A stretch of DNA of 64,000 nt from Nilaparvata lugens (GCF_014356525.2 NC_052508.1:47285858-47349857), one strand, 5' to 3'; shown: positions 24,374 to 35,547, numbered from the stretch's first letter. Made by a program: numbers and translations. Notes: generated from the letters alone by a model not told the origin.

Positions 24374-26144
24374 ATTTTTCATCATTGTTGGATGAATGGA
24401 AAACAATAAATAAATATTCGAAATATTACCACAAAAATCTATTGATTTATCGATCAAATAATCTTCTACAGACTTCAACTTGAAGTTCTTAGGGTATTTC
24501 AGTGTGTGAAATCATTCATTTCAACTGGTTTCTATTGGATCAATAATTGGAAAGCTCATATGAAACCTACTAAAGCACTTCTCATAACCGAAAAGATTCA
24601 ATTGTAGGCTAAATTTGTAGAGAAATCTGCAATAAATCCAGTTATAAAGCTTTTCTAGAACTTTTCCGAACATATTACCGGTATGTTCGGACTTATTCAT
24701 CTACAATTCTATCAGTAGTCTACACTGTAGGCCCTGTCATTGGACTATTATTATAGCCTACACTAAGGGCTATCAGTGATGACAGAAATACTCACTAAAC
24801 AATAGATAATTTAATTGAATAATAATAATTATTCAAAGTAATCAAATAATTCATAAATATCAATTAATTAAATAATAAATAATTATTACAACAATATAGC
24901 TCCTTTACTCCATGGGGCTGCAGTTCCTTTACATGAGGATGGTAACTGCAGACAGTTCTCAAAGTAGCCCAACTGAATAGAAGATTCGACTTGGTCTAAA
25001 ACTTGGATAAGTTGTGTAACATTTCCAGTAGAGAATGATACATTTATGAGGTATGTTGGATGAAGTCACAGTTTGTTATCACAGGCATCATAATTAGCTT
25101 GATGCAGATGTTTTTCTTCCTGAAAATACGGTTTTTTGTTTAGTCTGGCGCAGGGGCAGGGTATCAGGAGAATTGACGGTGAAGTCAATTATGGTCCGGA
25201 AATAGCGAGGTCTATTTGTGAGTGACGATGATGCATGCATGCAGGCTATAGCAGTCTATAGGCGGAAATATTTCGCCAAATCACTTGTAGTCTACAACAG
25301 TGCAGGGTGCAGTGAGTAGTGTTGCGAGTGGACGGACAGTACAATTCCAATGCACTGGGTCCCTGTGAATTATGCCCGACAGCTTAGACTAAACAATGTC
25401 TGTTTGCAGACTCTATTTTCTCTCCCTTCATTATTCGCTTCTATTTTCTAATTCTGTTCGTCACAGTTCATGTTTCATGCGCGTTAATATTCACGAAAGC
25501 TTTCAAGATTAAGGAGCTTATACAGGATCATATATTTATACATTGTTGAAAGATGTTGAAAGTCGCTGCAAAGAAGATGCTCGAGTCGAAAGAGTCTACG
25601 TGGTACAGTATTGAATGCGTATGATATTCCAATGTATATACGTATATGCATTATATGTATACTTTATGTATATAATGTGTAACGATTTCAACCTCTCTTT
25701 TTTCCTAATCTATGATGATACAATTGATGAAAGGAAACACCCAAAAAATTGTGGAAAAATATAATTACGTAGTTGAATTATATACATTGTTAAGATTAAA
25801 GAAAGATATTACAGCCGAAATTCAGTAAACTAAGATGAGATAAAAGAGGTGTTGTCAGTCCTAAACAAGTTGGGAGCTATATCTCCTTTATTCCAACAGC
25901 ATCCAATATGAAAATTCCACAGCATCTCTGTTCCTAGTGTAAATAGATTTTGTTGTTTTTTTCTAATCTCTTAATTTCTTGCATATCTACTAATTTGATT
26001 CATTTTCATGGACTGTGAGGAAATTTACAGGTGATGTTTAATATTTTAAATATTCTAGTATGTGTAGATTAAATACTTTCTGAATTTGGCTGTGTGGTTT
26101 TGTGTTTTGTTTTGGCTTTGTATATGTTTGGACTTTTTAACATC
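24374..26144. other. Unannotated AT-rich DNA with a 10-bp-stem hairpin
   Basis: A perfect hairpin lies at 24665-24691: TCCGAACATA, a 7-nt loop, TATGTTCGGA. 24810-24895 is a nearly pure A+T stretch and 25630-25680 is an ATATAC/GTATAT-rich patch. No coding sequence is recognised. Confidence 0.5.
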
Positions 26145-26500
26145 AAAAAGAACTTTATTTCGAAGTAAAAAATTGAAGTATAATGCTCTTGTGTCTGGTA
26201 TCCAAATGTTTCTCCATTAGGGAACTTTGGAGTATATACGGCGTGGTGGAACTACCCTTGGGTCTCTCCACCATTGGGATAGAATATTTTATTTGTGTTT
26301 GTTCCCTTGAAACATACTAAGAGAACTTTATATCAAAGTGAAAAGTGTAAATTTGAAGTATTAGAAAAGTGTAAATTTGACACATAATAATCTTTGTGTC
26401 TGGTTTCCAAATGTTTTCCATTACGGAAAGTTGGACTTTATACGGCGAGGTGGAACTACCCTTGGGTCTCCCCACCATTGGAAGCCATACGTTAATGATA
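26145..26500 (+). repeat. Tandemly duplicated LINE-3'-like segment, period about 205 bp
   Basis: The block GTGTCTGGT.TCCAAATGTT.. followed by GGTGGAACTACCCTTGGGTC occurs at 26191-26278 and again at 26396-26491. The preceding AGAACTTTAT..AAGTATAAT-type sequence is also shared. The second copy continues into CATTGGAAGCCATACG, which matches the CCATCA..AAGCCATACG ending of the LINE tail at 24.3 kb. Both copies contain a GGTGG..CCACC stem around CCCTTGGG. This suggests a duplicated retrotransposon 3' untranslated region. Confidence 0.6.
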
Positions 26501-27088
26501 ATGATATGTGTGATGTGAGTTCAAATAACCTATTAAATAATATCATAATTATTTGTTTCTCTCAATGTTATTTCCTGTGAGCAAATGAATGTATAATATG
26601 AGTATTGGCAAATGTAAATAGTACTGTGCAAATAAATTGATCCACTGATTTTCTTTATGGCATGGCGGATGGATTATTACTATTACTAATGGGGTATTAA
26701 TTACCCATTATCTGTGATCACAGATAAATCGTGAGTAATATGTAAGTCCTGTACAGCTTTTAATCGCAGATTTCCCATTCCCAGCTCCCATGTACTGACA
26801 CTCCGCAACTCTACACTGTAGTCCATGATTTACACAATAATTATTCTGTTTTCGGTCTAATCCCTGGATTCTAATTATAATCAGACAGGTGAATTATACT
26901 TGCAGATCCCTGAGTGAACGAATTAATTATGTTTTAACCAATAATAATTAGATGTATTTATGCAATTTCTTACTACGAGAAGTTCATGTAAATGCCAGAG
27001 CCCACATATCCTCACATGCGAGGCAAACTGCATCCTGAACTAACGTTTAAACGAAAATAAGAAGAAGAAAAAAGAATAAGAAGAAGGA

Positions 27089-27166
27089 GAAGAAGAAGAA
27101 GAAGAAGAAGAAGAAGAAGAAGAAGAAGAAGAAGAAGAAGAAGAAGAAGAAGAAGAAGAAGAAGAA
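27089..27166 (+). repeat. (GAA)26 microsatellite
   Basis: This is an uninterrupted GAA trinucleotide array of about 78 bp. It is embedded in a longer imperfect GA-rich stretch (about 27059-27183) and has no open-frame significance. Confidence 0.95.
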
Positions 27167-27183
27167 GGAAAAGAGAAAGAAGA

Positions 27184-28410
27184 ACATCAACAACAAGAAA
27201 AAAACGGAATCAATGAACAAACAAGGATATGTGAAATATCTACAAACATAATCGTGAGATTGTATCTATGCTCAACGAAGAATAAACTGTACAACTTTTT
27301 CTCCTCTGTATTGTGAATAGCTTATTCAGAATTGCTGATCTCAATCAGTGGTGTGGATTTTGCATCGAAAAGAAGCAACAACACTCCTGAATATACATTT
27401 GTTAGAAGATAAAGATGCGGATGGTAACAGAAATTGGTTGATCAACTATTGTCAAAATTTTACAAATTTCTGAAACCGGCGAAAACCGAGTTCCTCTTTG
27501 CTGCTAAGTTGCTGCAACAGAGCAGCCTGAAGTGGAATAATCCATTGATGAAAATACCTTAGCTGAATATACATGAGAGTATTCTGGGTCCAAAAATCCT
27601 GTAGCTAATTCGTCTATGAATAGATGAAAAATTAAAAATATAAAATCCACTCTCACAAATTCAATAATAGCATTACAAACCTTTTTCAATGATTCTTCAT
27701 CCTATAATTATTGCAAGTTTCAATATACTAAAAATACAAGATACATTTTGAAAATGGAAAATTCTGAAGCTAGTACTTAAATGTGCTATTCACACCTCTC
27801 ACTTGGCAATTAATTCACAAAAAACACGAACATCAAGTATTTCATGGGAAGTAATCATCCAAAATAACATTCTCAAATAATGAATATTATAAATTCTATT
27901 CCAGTCTGATTCCTACTAGGATACTGATCCCTTAGCCCTTACTCAGAAATAGTTTGATGAAAACATATTATAGTTCAGAGTGACCTGCTTATGTCTCTGA
28001 TTACTGATGAGAATTGAGTTCGGATCGGACAGTTTGTACAGGTGAAAATCAAACTAATTGTCTACAACCCATATTTTCCCATACATCTCCAATATTTATG
28101 ATCGTAATCCATACGACCATATATAGTAAACTCATAATAACGAACTACCAAAACAGCTCACACAGAAATAGTTTGATGAAAACATATTATAGTTCAGAGT
28201 GACCTGCTTTTGCCACCAGTTTTGATGAAATATTGACCGTAACTTCTATCAAAGACTAGATTTATAACTTGGTTTTCATACACTCAGCTCTCGTATATTG
28301 TTTGGCAGCATATTGTCAACTCCATCTTCAGCACAAGCACACAGCCGCAGCCACAGAGCAGAGCAGAGCAGAGCATCTCTGCTTTGTTATCCGGTCGCGC
28401 TTTCCACTCG
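27184..28410. repeat. Non-coding stretch holding a 47-bp perfect direct repeat
   Basis: The 47 bases from CAGAAATAGTTTGATGAAAA to GTGACCTGCTT at 27944-27990 recur without a mismatch at 28163-28209. The spacer is 172 bp and the period 219 bp. Nothing else was recognised except an AGAGC pentamer run at about 28350-28376. Confidence 0.75.
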
Positions 28411-28505
28411 TCAGTTTCACTTCAAAGTGACAGCATTCCTTATGAATAACAGAGATGCTCCCTATTCAACCAACACTGCAGTTTCACCAGAAGAGGAGGG
28501 TAAGG
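28411..28505 (+). CDS. Candidate first coding exon of an unidentified host gene
   Basis: TCAGTT at 28411-28416 matches the insect initiator (TCAGTY). An ATG follows at 28442 and opens MNNRDAPYSTNTAVSPEEEG (20 residues shown) plus Lys. Two overlapping splice donors follow: GTAAGG at 28500 and the near-consensus GTAAGT at 28506, so the exon would end at 28499 or 28505. Codon use is less AT-biased than the flanks. The frame stays open to 28573, but that extension looks intronic. I do not recognise the protein. The call rests on initiator, start and donor context only, so a chance coincidence is quite possible. Confidence 0.3.
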
Positions 28506-29539
28506 GTAAGTTTGCGGGTAAAAACAACACGACTCGCCTGGTTAGATATTTTGTACCATCACTTTCCAGATAGTTTATGACTAGAACACCGAACCGAAAG
28601 TTATCCGCTGTTCGGTCGAGAAATGGGTCAACATGCCCCCGGGGTCTCTCAGACCCCTCCGATAACCTCAGCTCACATCTGGATCATGTCTTGCATTAAT
28701 TAAATAGCAGCAAACATTTCAAACTGCAATTACCATTGTGTATCGTATTTAATATTCATGCACAACAATCGTATAGCAGCAGAATAATTGTGTTGTCTAC
28801 CACAAACATACATAGCTCTGAAGAGCTGCTAAACTCACTCCGAAAGTTACCACTTGTTTCAGTAGATATTATATTACAGTTGATTACTTGGATGCAGTGC
28901 AACTCCACATAACCTCACTTTAATTCTATACATATTTACTGTCAAATATCAGCTTTGGTTGAATGGGAAGCATATATGTTATTCATAAGGAGCTCTGACA
29001 GTATGGAGTGAATCTCCTTCTGATAAGTTTGATTGAGTGGCGTGTGAGTTAAGTTGAGTTTAAGCTCAAAGCAGGGGTTGCTTTTGAAGACCAATTATAA
29101 TTCACTCCATGCAGTCTGAAATTAATGCGGAGGTGGTTCAAACCAAAGACCCAGACTTTGGTGAATAACACTCGCTGATTTGAACTTTATTATTTGTTAG
29201 GTGAATGAATGAGTGAATCATGGATGGAGGAAGTATTCTAATCAAAATCAACCTTATCGAATTCTCTGCCATACAAATAAATCAAAACATACAAGACAAT
29301 ATATGGAATGTGCATAAAATAATTGCAATCAGGGTCAAATTCATTGGCAATGAATTACATCAAATAAACTATTAACTGAATACCTGTATTCATTAATGTT
29401 GAGTAATAATAGTAATAATTGATTGTAGAAATGATTATTACCACAAACAATAGGTAACAAATTAAAGTGAGCATGATTTGCGATATACGGGCTTTAAAAG
29501 TAAATATTGGAGATGATCAATCAATCTTCAATCGATAAA
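28506..29539. other. Unannotated DNA, possible intron
   Basis: If the upstream exon is real, this would be its intron. No acceptor-exon pair could be supported. The sequence is AT-rich with no recognisable repeat. Confidence 0.35.
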
Positions 29540-29541
29540 TA

Positions 29542-29575
29542 CTGGGTGCGGCAGGAAGGGTGGATGTTTTTAGAA
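29542..29575 (+). repeat. 5' terminal inverted repeat of the DD41D element
   Basis: It begins CTGGGTGCGGCAGGAAGGG directly after the TA target bases. It matches the reverse complement of 30854-30887 at most positions, with the GGTGCGGCAG core identical. Confidence 0.85.
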
Positions 29576-29675
29576 CAGATAGTATTCTGATTTGGGTAGT
29601 CGGATTTGGCCAGCTGAAGTGAACATGTGTTCCGTAGATCATACCATTTTTTCTAGTCATTGTTTAATCGGCTTC

Positions 29676-30771
29676 ATGGATTCGTGGAATGTGCAACATC
29701 GTGTGTTTACTTTTTGTAAACAGTTTTGTGCGTAATAATGATAGTATCATTACAGTTCAGCGCAAGTTTCGTCGTCATTTCAATCTTGCGAGAAATGAAA
29801 ATGTACCCACTCGTAACACCATTTTACGTTGGGTAAAATCATTTCGTTCAGTAGGAACAGTAATGAATAAACGACCACCAGGGGCTCATCGCACTGTACG
29901 CACTCCACAAAATGTGGAAAGAGTTCGGCAAGCCATACTCCGTAGTCCTAATCGATCTGCTAGGAGACATTCTTCTGAACTGAACATCAGTGGTCAGTAA
30001 GGTGTATTTTACATAAAGATCTAGGATTTCATCCCTACAAAATGGCCATGGTTCAACAATTGAATCCTGGCGATTATGTAAAGCGGCTGAATTTTGTTCG
30101 AGAAATGGAGGCCATATTTGACCAAAATGAAAACATCATTTTGTTTACGACAGATGAAGCACATTTCCATTTGAATGGTACCGTTAATCAGCAGAACTAT
30201 CGTTATTGGTCAGATGAAAATCCAAAATTAATGCATGAGAGACCATTACACAGTCCCAAGGTGACAGTTTGGTGTGCTGTGAGCAGTATATTTGTTATTG
30301 GTCCATACTTTTTGAAGACGACAACGGGGGACCACTGTAACTGTAACCTCAGAACGTTATAGACAGATGTTCACTGAATTCTTCCTTCCTGAATTAAGAA
30401 GGAAACGTATTCCTATCCGGCAAGTATGGTTTCAGCAAGACGGGGCGACAGCTCACACAGCAAGAAATTCAATGGAAGCAATTCGGGCTGTTTTTCGTGG
30501 TCGCATCATTTCTTGGTTTGGTGACATTGATTGGCCTCCTTGTTCTCCAGACCTGTCCATGTGCGACTACTTCTTGTGGGGTTTCCTGAAGTCACGTGTT
30601 TACCAGCATAAACCATGTACACTTCAAGAACTAAAGGGAGCAATTCGTGAGGAAGTCGAACAAATTGGCAGGGCAATGTTAGAAAGAGTACAATCCAACT
30701 TCCGAGAGCGGCTTGTAAAGTGCATTGCTGAAAACGGCCGTCACCTGTCAGATATTGTTTTCAAACATTAA
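29676..30771 (+). pseudogene. Mariner-family transposase (DD41D), broken by frameshifts
   Basis: The enzyme would bind the terminal repeats and cut and paste the element. The N-terminal helix-turn-helix region reads RNNDSIITVQRKFRRHFNLA, then RNTILRWVKSFRSVGTV, then the linker KRPPGAHRTVRTPQNVERVR. The catalytic residues are Asp in FTTDEAHFHLNG (30153-30155), Asp in WFQQDGATAHTAR (30439-30441) and Asp in MCDYFLWG (30565-30567). Exactly 41 residues separate the last two, defining DD41D. Homology begins at ATG 29676, in a different frame from the first long open stretch, so one frameshift lies in the T run near 29712-29722. A second lies near 29985-29995 and a third near 30310-30340. Total length is about 365 codons, normal for the family. 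Confidence 0.9.
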
Positions 30772-30853
30772 TTTTCTAAAATTGTAAAATAATGTGAATA
30801 TTGTTCTGTAAATATTTTTTTTTTTTTATGCATAGGTAACGACATATTATTTT

Positions 30854-30887
30854 TTTGAAAACCGTTCATCCTTTCTGCCGCACCTTG
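30854..30887 (-). repeat. 3' terminal inverted repeat of the DD41D element
   Basis: Its reverse complement begins CAAGGTGCGGCAGAAAGGAT and matches the 5' repeat. It is followed directly by the TA target duplicate. Confidence 0.85.
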
Positions 30888-31124
30888 TATAATGAAATTA
30901 ATTCTGATCCATCAAGTTTCAATAATGAAATGACGACTCGCATACTATAACAATATATGTATTGTAATAAATATGAAATAATAGGGGGTAACCCGTGTTC
31001 CACAAGGGCCTGTTTAAAGCGCAAATAGATTAAATTTAGCTCCATAGTTCCATGATGATATTGAACGTATCAACAACTGTAATTAAACTAAATTTTTTTT
31101 CTCATGCTCTTTCAATTCTATCTT

Positions 31125-31265
31125 GTTTTATCCTGGGAAAAGACGATGGAGTGAAATAATTTCGTTGTCCAACGAACTTAATCTGTAAAAAGGTTGTAAG
31201 AATATGTGTTTAAAATTTGAAGCTGAACCGTACGGACAGACGAACAGACACACAGACGGACAAAA
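31125..31265 (+). repeat. Third, partial copy of the repeat found in the large inverted repeat
   Basis: The sequence from TATCCTGGGAAAAGACGATG through TTGTCCAACGAACTTAATCT to AAGAATATGTGTTTAAA matches the right arm at about 42548-42638, in the same orientation. It then runs into GGACAGACGAACAGACACAC, a microsatellite-like tail. This shows that part of the arms belongs to a dispersed repeat family. Confidence 0.7.
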
Positions 31266-31919
31266 ATTTTCCATGCAATGCATAAAATATGCAATTCTCT
31301 AAACAAACTAGTTTCCTCAATTATAATTAAACCTCCAATATCCTCAATGTATGTATTATGTGTATTTATTCCACCAACAGTTTCCTGAAGACGCTCAGTA
31401 GTAAGAATGCAACTTGTAATATTGTTATTTTCTAGCAAGAAGTAGAGTCATTGCGGTCACTATCCATCCTCTTTAGACAAGGCAATTCTGAATAACAACT
31501 GAGCTGATGACTGAATAACAGAGATAACTGATTCAAGAATACTTCTAAGTACACAGCAACCAAAACAGACCGACGTCTATAAATGTATTCACATAATCGA
31601 CAACCACAGAAAGACCGCACTAAACAATGAATATTCTTGAATTAGGAGTCTGTCTATTCAATTGAATGATTGTTATCGTCATAGAAAAACTAACAGATGT
31701 ATATGATCTCAGATGTCTATATATAATCTCATCATCCATATACTGTATTAAATGTTTAGTTGTATCATAGATGAAGGATAAGTAAGTAATATAATACTAT
31801 ATTATTCTTGTCTCTGGTTGTATGGTTATCGTCGAACCGGCATCATATTGCTAACGCTGTATTGCAAATTGAAATGTCTGTTCAGACAGAATGATGATGA
31901 TTATTATAATGATGGTGGT
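31266..31919. other. Unannotated AT-rich DNA
   Basis: The short frames at 31178-31620 have no recognisable motifs. An ATGATGATTATTATAATG patch lies immediately left of the inverted-repeat arm. Confidence 0.45.
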
Positions 31920-32882
31920 GATAATAGACAGAATAATTTGAATAGAACGAATGCATCTCGATATGATGATGATAATACAGTAGTGTTGATTGCGAATTGC
32001 AAGAAGCGAGTGCATTTCAAATGCAGTACGGTACACTCTTCACTCATTGCTTTGCAATTCTATTGGAGGGTTTCTCAAACACGGAACATCATCATCCAAT
32101 AACGGAACAGTGCCTTTTCATCAATAGCAGTTTTTCATGTATTCGATAGCATTGATTTCAATGGAAATGAATCTGAATCTAAACGAGTCTGCTTCTATTG
32201 AACGAACGTCGAATGTAAGGAAACAATTAAATAGTTTTATGTGGATGAAATTAGAAATGTGGGAGGAATGGAATAGACTGCTTCATTTTTGACAAGGTGA
32301 TGAGTGTGGAGCATTGAATAATATTATGCATTTTTCTATAAGAATTTGTAGTAAATAAGAATAGAATTTCTTTTTATGCATTTTGCTAGTAATTTTGTTT
32401 TTTAAATGCATGTGGGTGTTGCTTGTAGGTGAGAAGTATATAATTATTGAGAAGTATAAATTTTCCTGATATCTCTGCTAGTTTTCAATAACCTTTAAAT
32501 TCCTCAGTTTTCACATAGGGTATCCACAACCCAGTTACTACTGAATCCGCACAGACGCATAGTTCTCTTATAGTTGACTATTCCTTGCATTTGGATTGTT
32601 ATCTCACTATAATTATGTAGAGTGGTTGTTGACTGTGTCATTCGTATACTTGTAATGTTCAAACTTATCTATTGAATGGATCAATTATTTAGTAAGTGAT
32701 TGTATTCACATCTGACTCGAAATTACACAGAGAAGATCTAACTCTAAAAAATTCTAGTAGCTGACGTTTTATTGAGTAGAACGAAATATCAATGAAACTC
32801 TCAATCAATTTTAATGTAAACTGTCCATTCGAATTTCAACTCTGTGTTTCTATTAAAATTCTCAATCATTTTAGCAATTATT

Positions 32883-33448
32883 TGAAGTGGGATGCACATT
32901 TAAATTATCTATCATCTAAACTCAAATTTCTAGTATACAATTTTTACAAGATTAACCAGTTAAAAGACCGTAATATAATAAGATCAATCTATTATGCTTA
33001 TGCTCATTCACTATTTCAATATGCGATTGAGGTATGGGGTGGAACTTGCGACACCCACTTCAATAAAATTTTTACTTTACAAAAACATTTGATTAGAGCA
33101 GCCTTAAGTAAACCAAGACTATACCCTAGTAGACAATTATTTGTTGACCTTGATGTACCGACACTTAGACAAACGTATGTTGTTAGAACTATCTTGTACC
33201 TTAATAAAAATTTTCAGCATCTTGAGTCCAGAAGAACGCCTTACCTTACCCGTCCAGCAACTACAAATGCATTTAATGCCAATCTAATAAAACTATCTGT
33301 ATGTAGACACCAGTTCACATACTACTATAATCTACTTTCTAATAAAATTCCTTTCAAATTCATCAGTAATAAAATCACAAAAACTCTTTTAAACGAAATA
33401 AATCACTGGACTAAACAGCACATTTACTTCTCATTACCTAAAGTATAA
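32883..33448 (+). pseudogene. LINE reverse-transcriptase C-terminal fragment (uninterrupted)
   Basis: Motifs typical of the thumb and C-terminal region of Jockey/CR1-type ORF2 proteins appear in order: KWDAHLNYLSSKLKFLVYNF, IRSIYYAYAHSLFQYAIEVW, KIFTLQKHLIRAALSKPR, and ELF-like QLFVDLDVPTLRQTYVV. The polymerase catalytic motif (YxDD) is missing because the copy is truncated upstream. The frame is open to its natural stop at 33446-33448, suggesting a relatively recent insertion. The open frame actually begins at an upstream ATG (32792), but its first 30 codons are pre-existing arm sequence, so that start is an accident of the insertion. Confidence 0.85.
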
Positions 33449-33753
33449 ATTCTAATAACCAAACATATATGTATAACAACCACAATTATGTAAAATCACA
33501 GAATATTCATCAATTGTACTCTGTCTTAAAACCGAAATTCTTATTATATTTTTTATTCTTTATTTGTCTCCACGAATGTAATAGTTAATTTTCAGCTTTT
33601 GAACTCGCAGCAGGCGCTCAGGTTTTCCTTGCCGGCTGTGCCAACAAGTAATATTTATTTTGTTCTATTGTAAAAAACTTAAATTATTCGAATTGTATTG
33701 TATAATTTAAATTATAGTAAGTTTTATAATGTAATTTTGTTTTTGGCAAATAA

Positions 33754-33786
<33 letters not shown>
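32883..33786 (+). mobile_element. 5'-truncated LINE with TTA-repeat tail
   Basis: The insertion boundaries come from comparison with the uninterrupted right arm (reverse complement of about 43140-43165). The left flank ends in CAATTATT, and the right flank resumes at ATTATTCTCAACTTG. The body encodes a reverse-transcriptase C-terminus ending at 33448, then about 300 bp of 3' untranslated sequence with TTTTTGGCAAATAAA, then TTA repeats (33755-33792). The target duplication cannot be separated from the TTA tail. Confidence 0.9.
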
Positions 33787-33793
<7 letters not shown>

Positions 33794-33959
33794 TCAACTT
33801 GAATGATATTTTGGAGTAAAAATTGGACTGATATTAAATAAATGGAAACATATCTCTAACCCCTTTTTATTTGGGGAATTTCAGTTTTTTTCATTTGGAA
33901 GGGTTGATTTTGGAAGACAGTTTTCGGCTTTTCTAGTATTCTGTATAATAAATAAACTA

Positions 33960-34795
33960 GTAGTTCGGAGAACACTAGAACTCGCTACACTCACTAGCAT
34001 CACTACTCACACACTCCCACCTATTCACACACAAACACACATACAAATTGGATTTAGAGTATGATGATATTATATGCAATAGGATCGGTGGATGACGCTG
34101 AGAAATAGAAGTTCTTTACCCTTTTGAGCTAGGATGCTTGGTTGAAGAGATCAAAAATCTGAAACTTAAAATTTGGGACTAAAAATTTATCGAATTCTAT
34201 TTTTTTTTTTTTTTTTTGAACATGTGATATATGAAATAAGACCACCTTGGAGCGCTGAAGAATAAAAAGGTCTTCTGCACTGCACTTTTGAGCTAGGATG
34301 CACGGTTGAGAAGATAAAAAATCTGAAACTTGGATTGGTAAACTTAGAAAAGAATATTCCAAAAATTTTGAACCTAAGCTACATGAAATAATAACGCTTT
34401 GAAGCGCTGAGAAGAATGAGCCCAATTTGAGTATTAAAATACTCCTGATCCAATAGAGTATTGAAAAGTTAGGACGATTTTTAGGGTAAAATTTTCGAAT
34501 AAAGTGCCGCCATATTGAAACGGGGATGGATTTAAAAATTTCAAATATAGACGTTTCTGCGCCTTGTTTCAAAGTACTTGTATACCAAATTTCATACATA
34601 TCAGACCATAACTGCGACTCTAATTGCGGTACAAACAAACATACAAACGCCTTGTTTCAAAGTACTTTTATACCAAATTTTATCCAAATCGGACCATAAC
34701 TGCGACTCTAACTGCGGTACAAACAAACAAACAAACAGACAAACGCCGATTGACTTGAAACATAGAATTCGCTTCGCTCATTCAATATGTTATTG
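33960..34795 (+). mobile_element. Second insertion in the left arm: dispersed repeat with internal duplications
   Basis: It is absent from the right arm, where the flanks GTATTCTGTA and AATTAAAC are joined by only about 30 bp. Inside, TTTGAGCTAGGATGC..GGTTGA..GATC occurs at 34122 and again at 34286. A unit of about 90 bp starting GCCTTGTTTCAAAGTACTT is tandemly doubled (34561-34648 and 34649-34743), each ending in GCGGTACAAACAAACA-type sequence. The 3' end reads GAATTCGCTTCGCTCATTC. No coding capacity or terminal inverted repeat is recognised; the class is unknown. The 169-residue minus-strand frame here has no domain motif. Confidence 0.7.
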
Positions 34796-35547
34796 AAGTC
34801 CTTTTTTAATTAAACACAATTTCTATATCTATGAACTACTTCCAATTGAACACGCTCATTATTGGAAGAAGAAGTTACTTTGAGCAAATTTGTGGTGGAG
34901 GTACTGAACCTCCATGTAATGTCTAGTTGGAGTAAAGGTACCCAACTAGTTCCTCTAATATTGCAAACGTTTTTTTCTCTATTTCAATGAATTTTTAGCT
35001 TTCGAAGACCAAATCATGGCTCACTTTGTTCACACTACACAAAGTAAAATCATTCAAAAATAATTGAACGAGCGTTAGCAAAGCTCTCACTTTTGACTTA
35101 CTAGAACCCAAAGTCGTTTTCTGTCTGTATGTTTGACAAGAACGTTAGAGATAATTGATCAATCAGCTTCAAATGTTTAACACAAATTCTTCGAACCTTT
35201 TTACAGGTCAAGTTCGTTGGACAATAAAATTAACTCACTCCTTCGTCCTTTTTCAGGATATAAAAATAACATTGAAGTGCATAAGAAAAAAATTGTTTTG
35301 ATATAGCCTATCACTTATCAGTCAGCTGGAATTATTTGCATGCTATTTTTGTAATTATTCCATTCATTTGAAGAAGCTGATGCTATTATTTGCTAGTTGC
35401 CACACAGAATGTCATGTCAGACAGACAGACTTTATGCGCACACACATAATTTCAGCTTAATAGTACACAACATTAATTTATAAGTTCCATAATTATATTA
35501 ACTCGCTTCCGTTAACGTATGTCTGCCTGTCTGAAACATACACGTAA

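Larger units (their letters stand above)
29540..30889 (+). mobile_element. Tc1/mariner element of the DD41D (rosa-like) group, full length, inactive
   Basis: The element spans 29542-30887 (1346 bp) and is flanked by TA at 29540-29541 and 30888-30889, the usual target duplication of the superfamily. Terminal inverted repeats of about 34 bp are visible: left GGGTGCGGCAGGAAGGGTGG, right (reverse complement) AGGTGCGGCAGAAAGGATGA, continuing with partial matches. A single transposase gene fills the interior. A T run precedes the 3' repeat (about 30817-30829). All structural parts are present, but the transposase is frameshifted. Confidence 0.9.
31920..35533 (+). repeat. Left arm of a large inverted repeat, carrying two insertions
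   Basis: The sequence beginning GAATAATTTGAATAGAACGA near 31932 and running through CGGTACACTCTTCACTCATT and CAAGGTGATGAGTGTGGAGC, down to CGTATGTCTGCCTGTCTG near 35530, is the reverse complement of 42286-44107 with moderate divergence. The left arm is about 1.8 kb longer because it contains a LINE (32883-33786) and a second repeat (about 33960-34795) that the right arm lacks. A short extra of about 36 bp near 34868-34905 accounts for the rest. Arms are separated by a loop of about 6.75 kb. It is either an inverted segmental duplication or two copies of a dispersed repeat. Confidence 0.85.

Noticed and set aside
27059..27183. Possible CRISPR-like or protein-coding repeat
   Set aside because: It is a plain GAA microsatellite with no spacers. 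No CRISPR array is present anywhere in the window.
34129..34638. 169-residue minus-strand frame
   Set aside because: It lies in a dispersed repeat inserted in the left arm, spans duplicated segments and has no recognisable motif.
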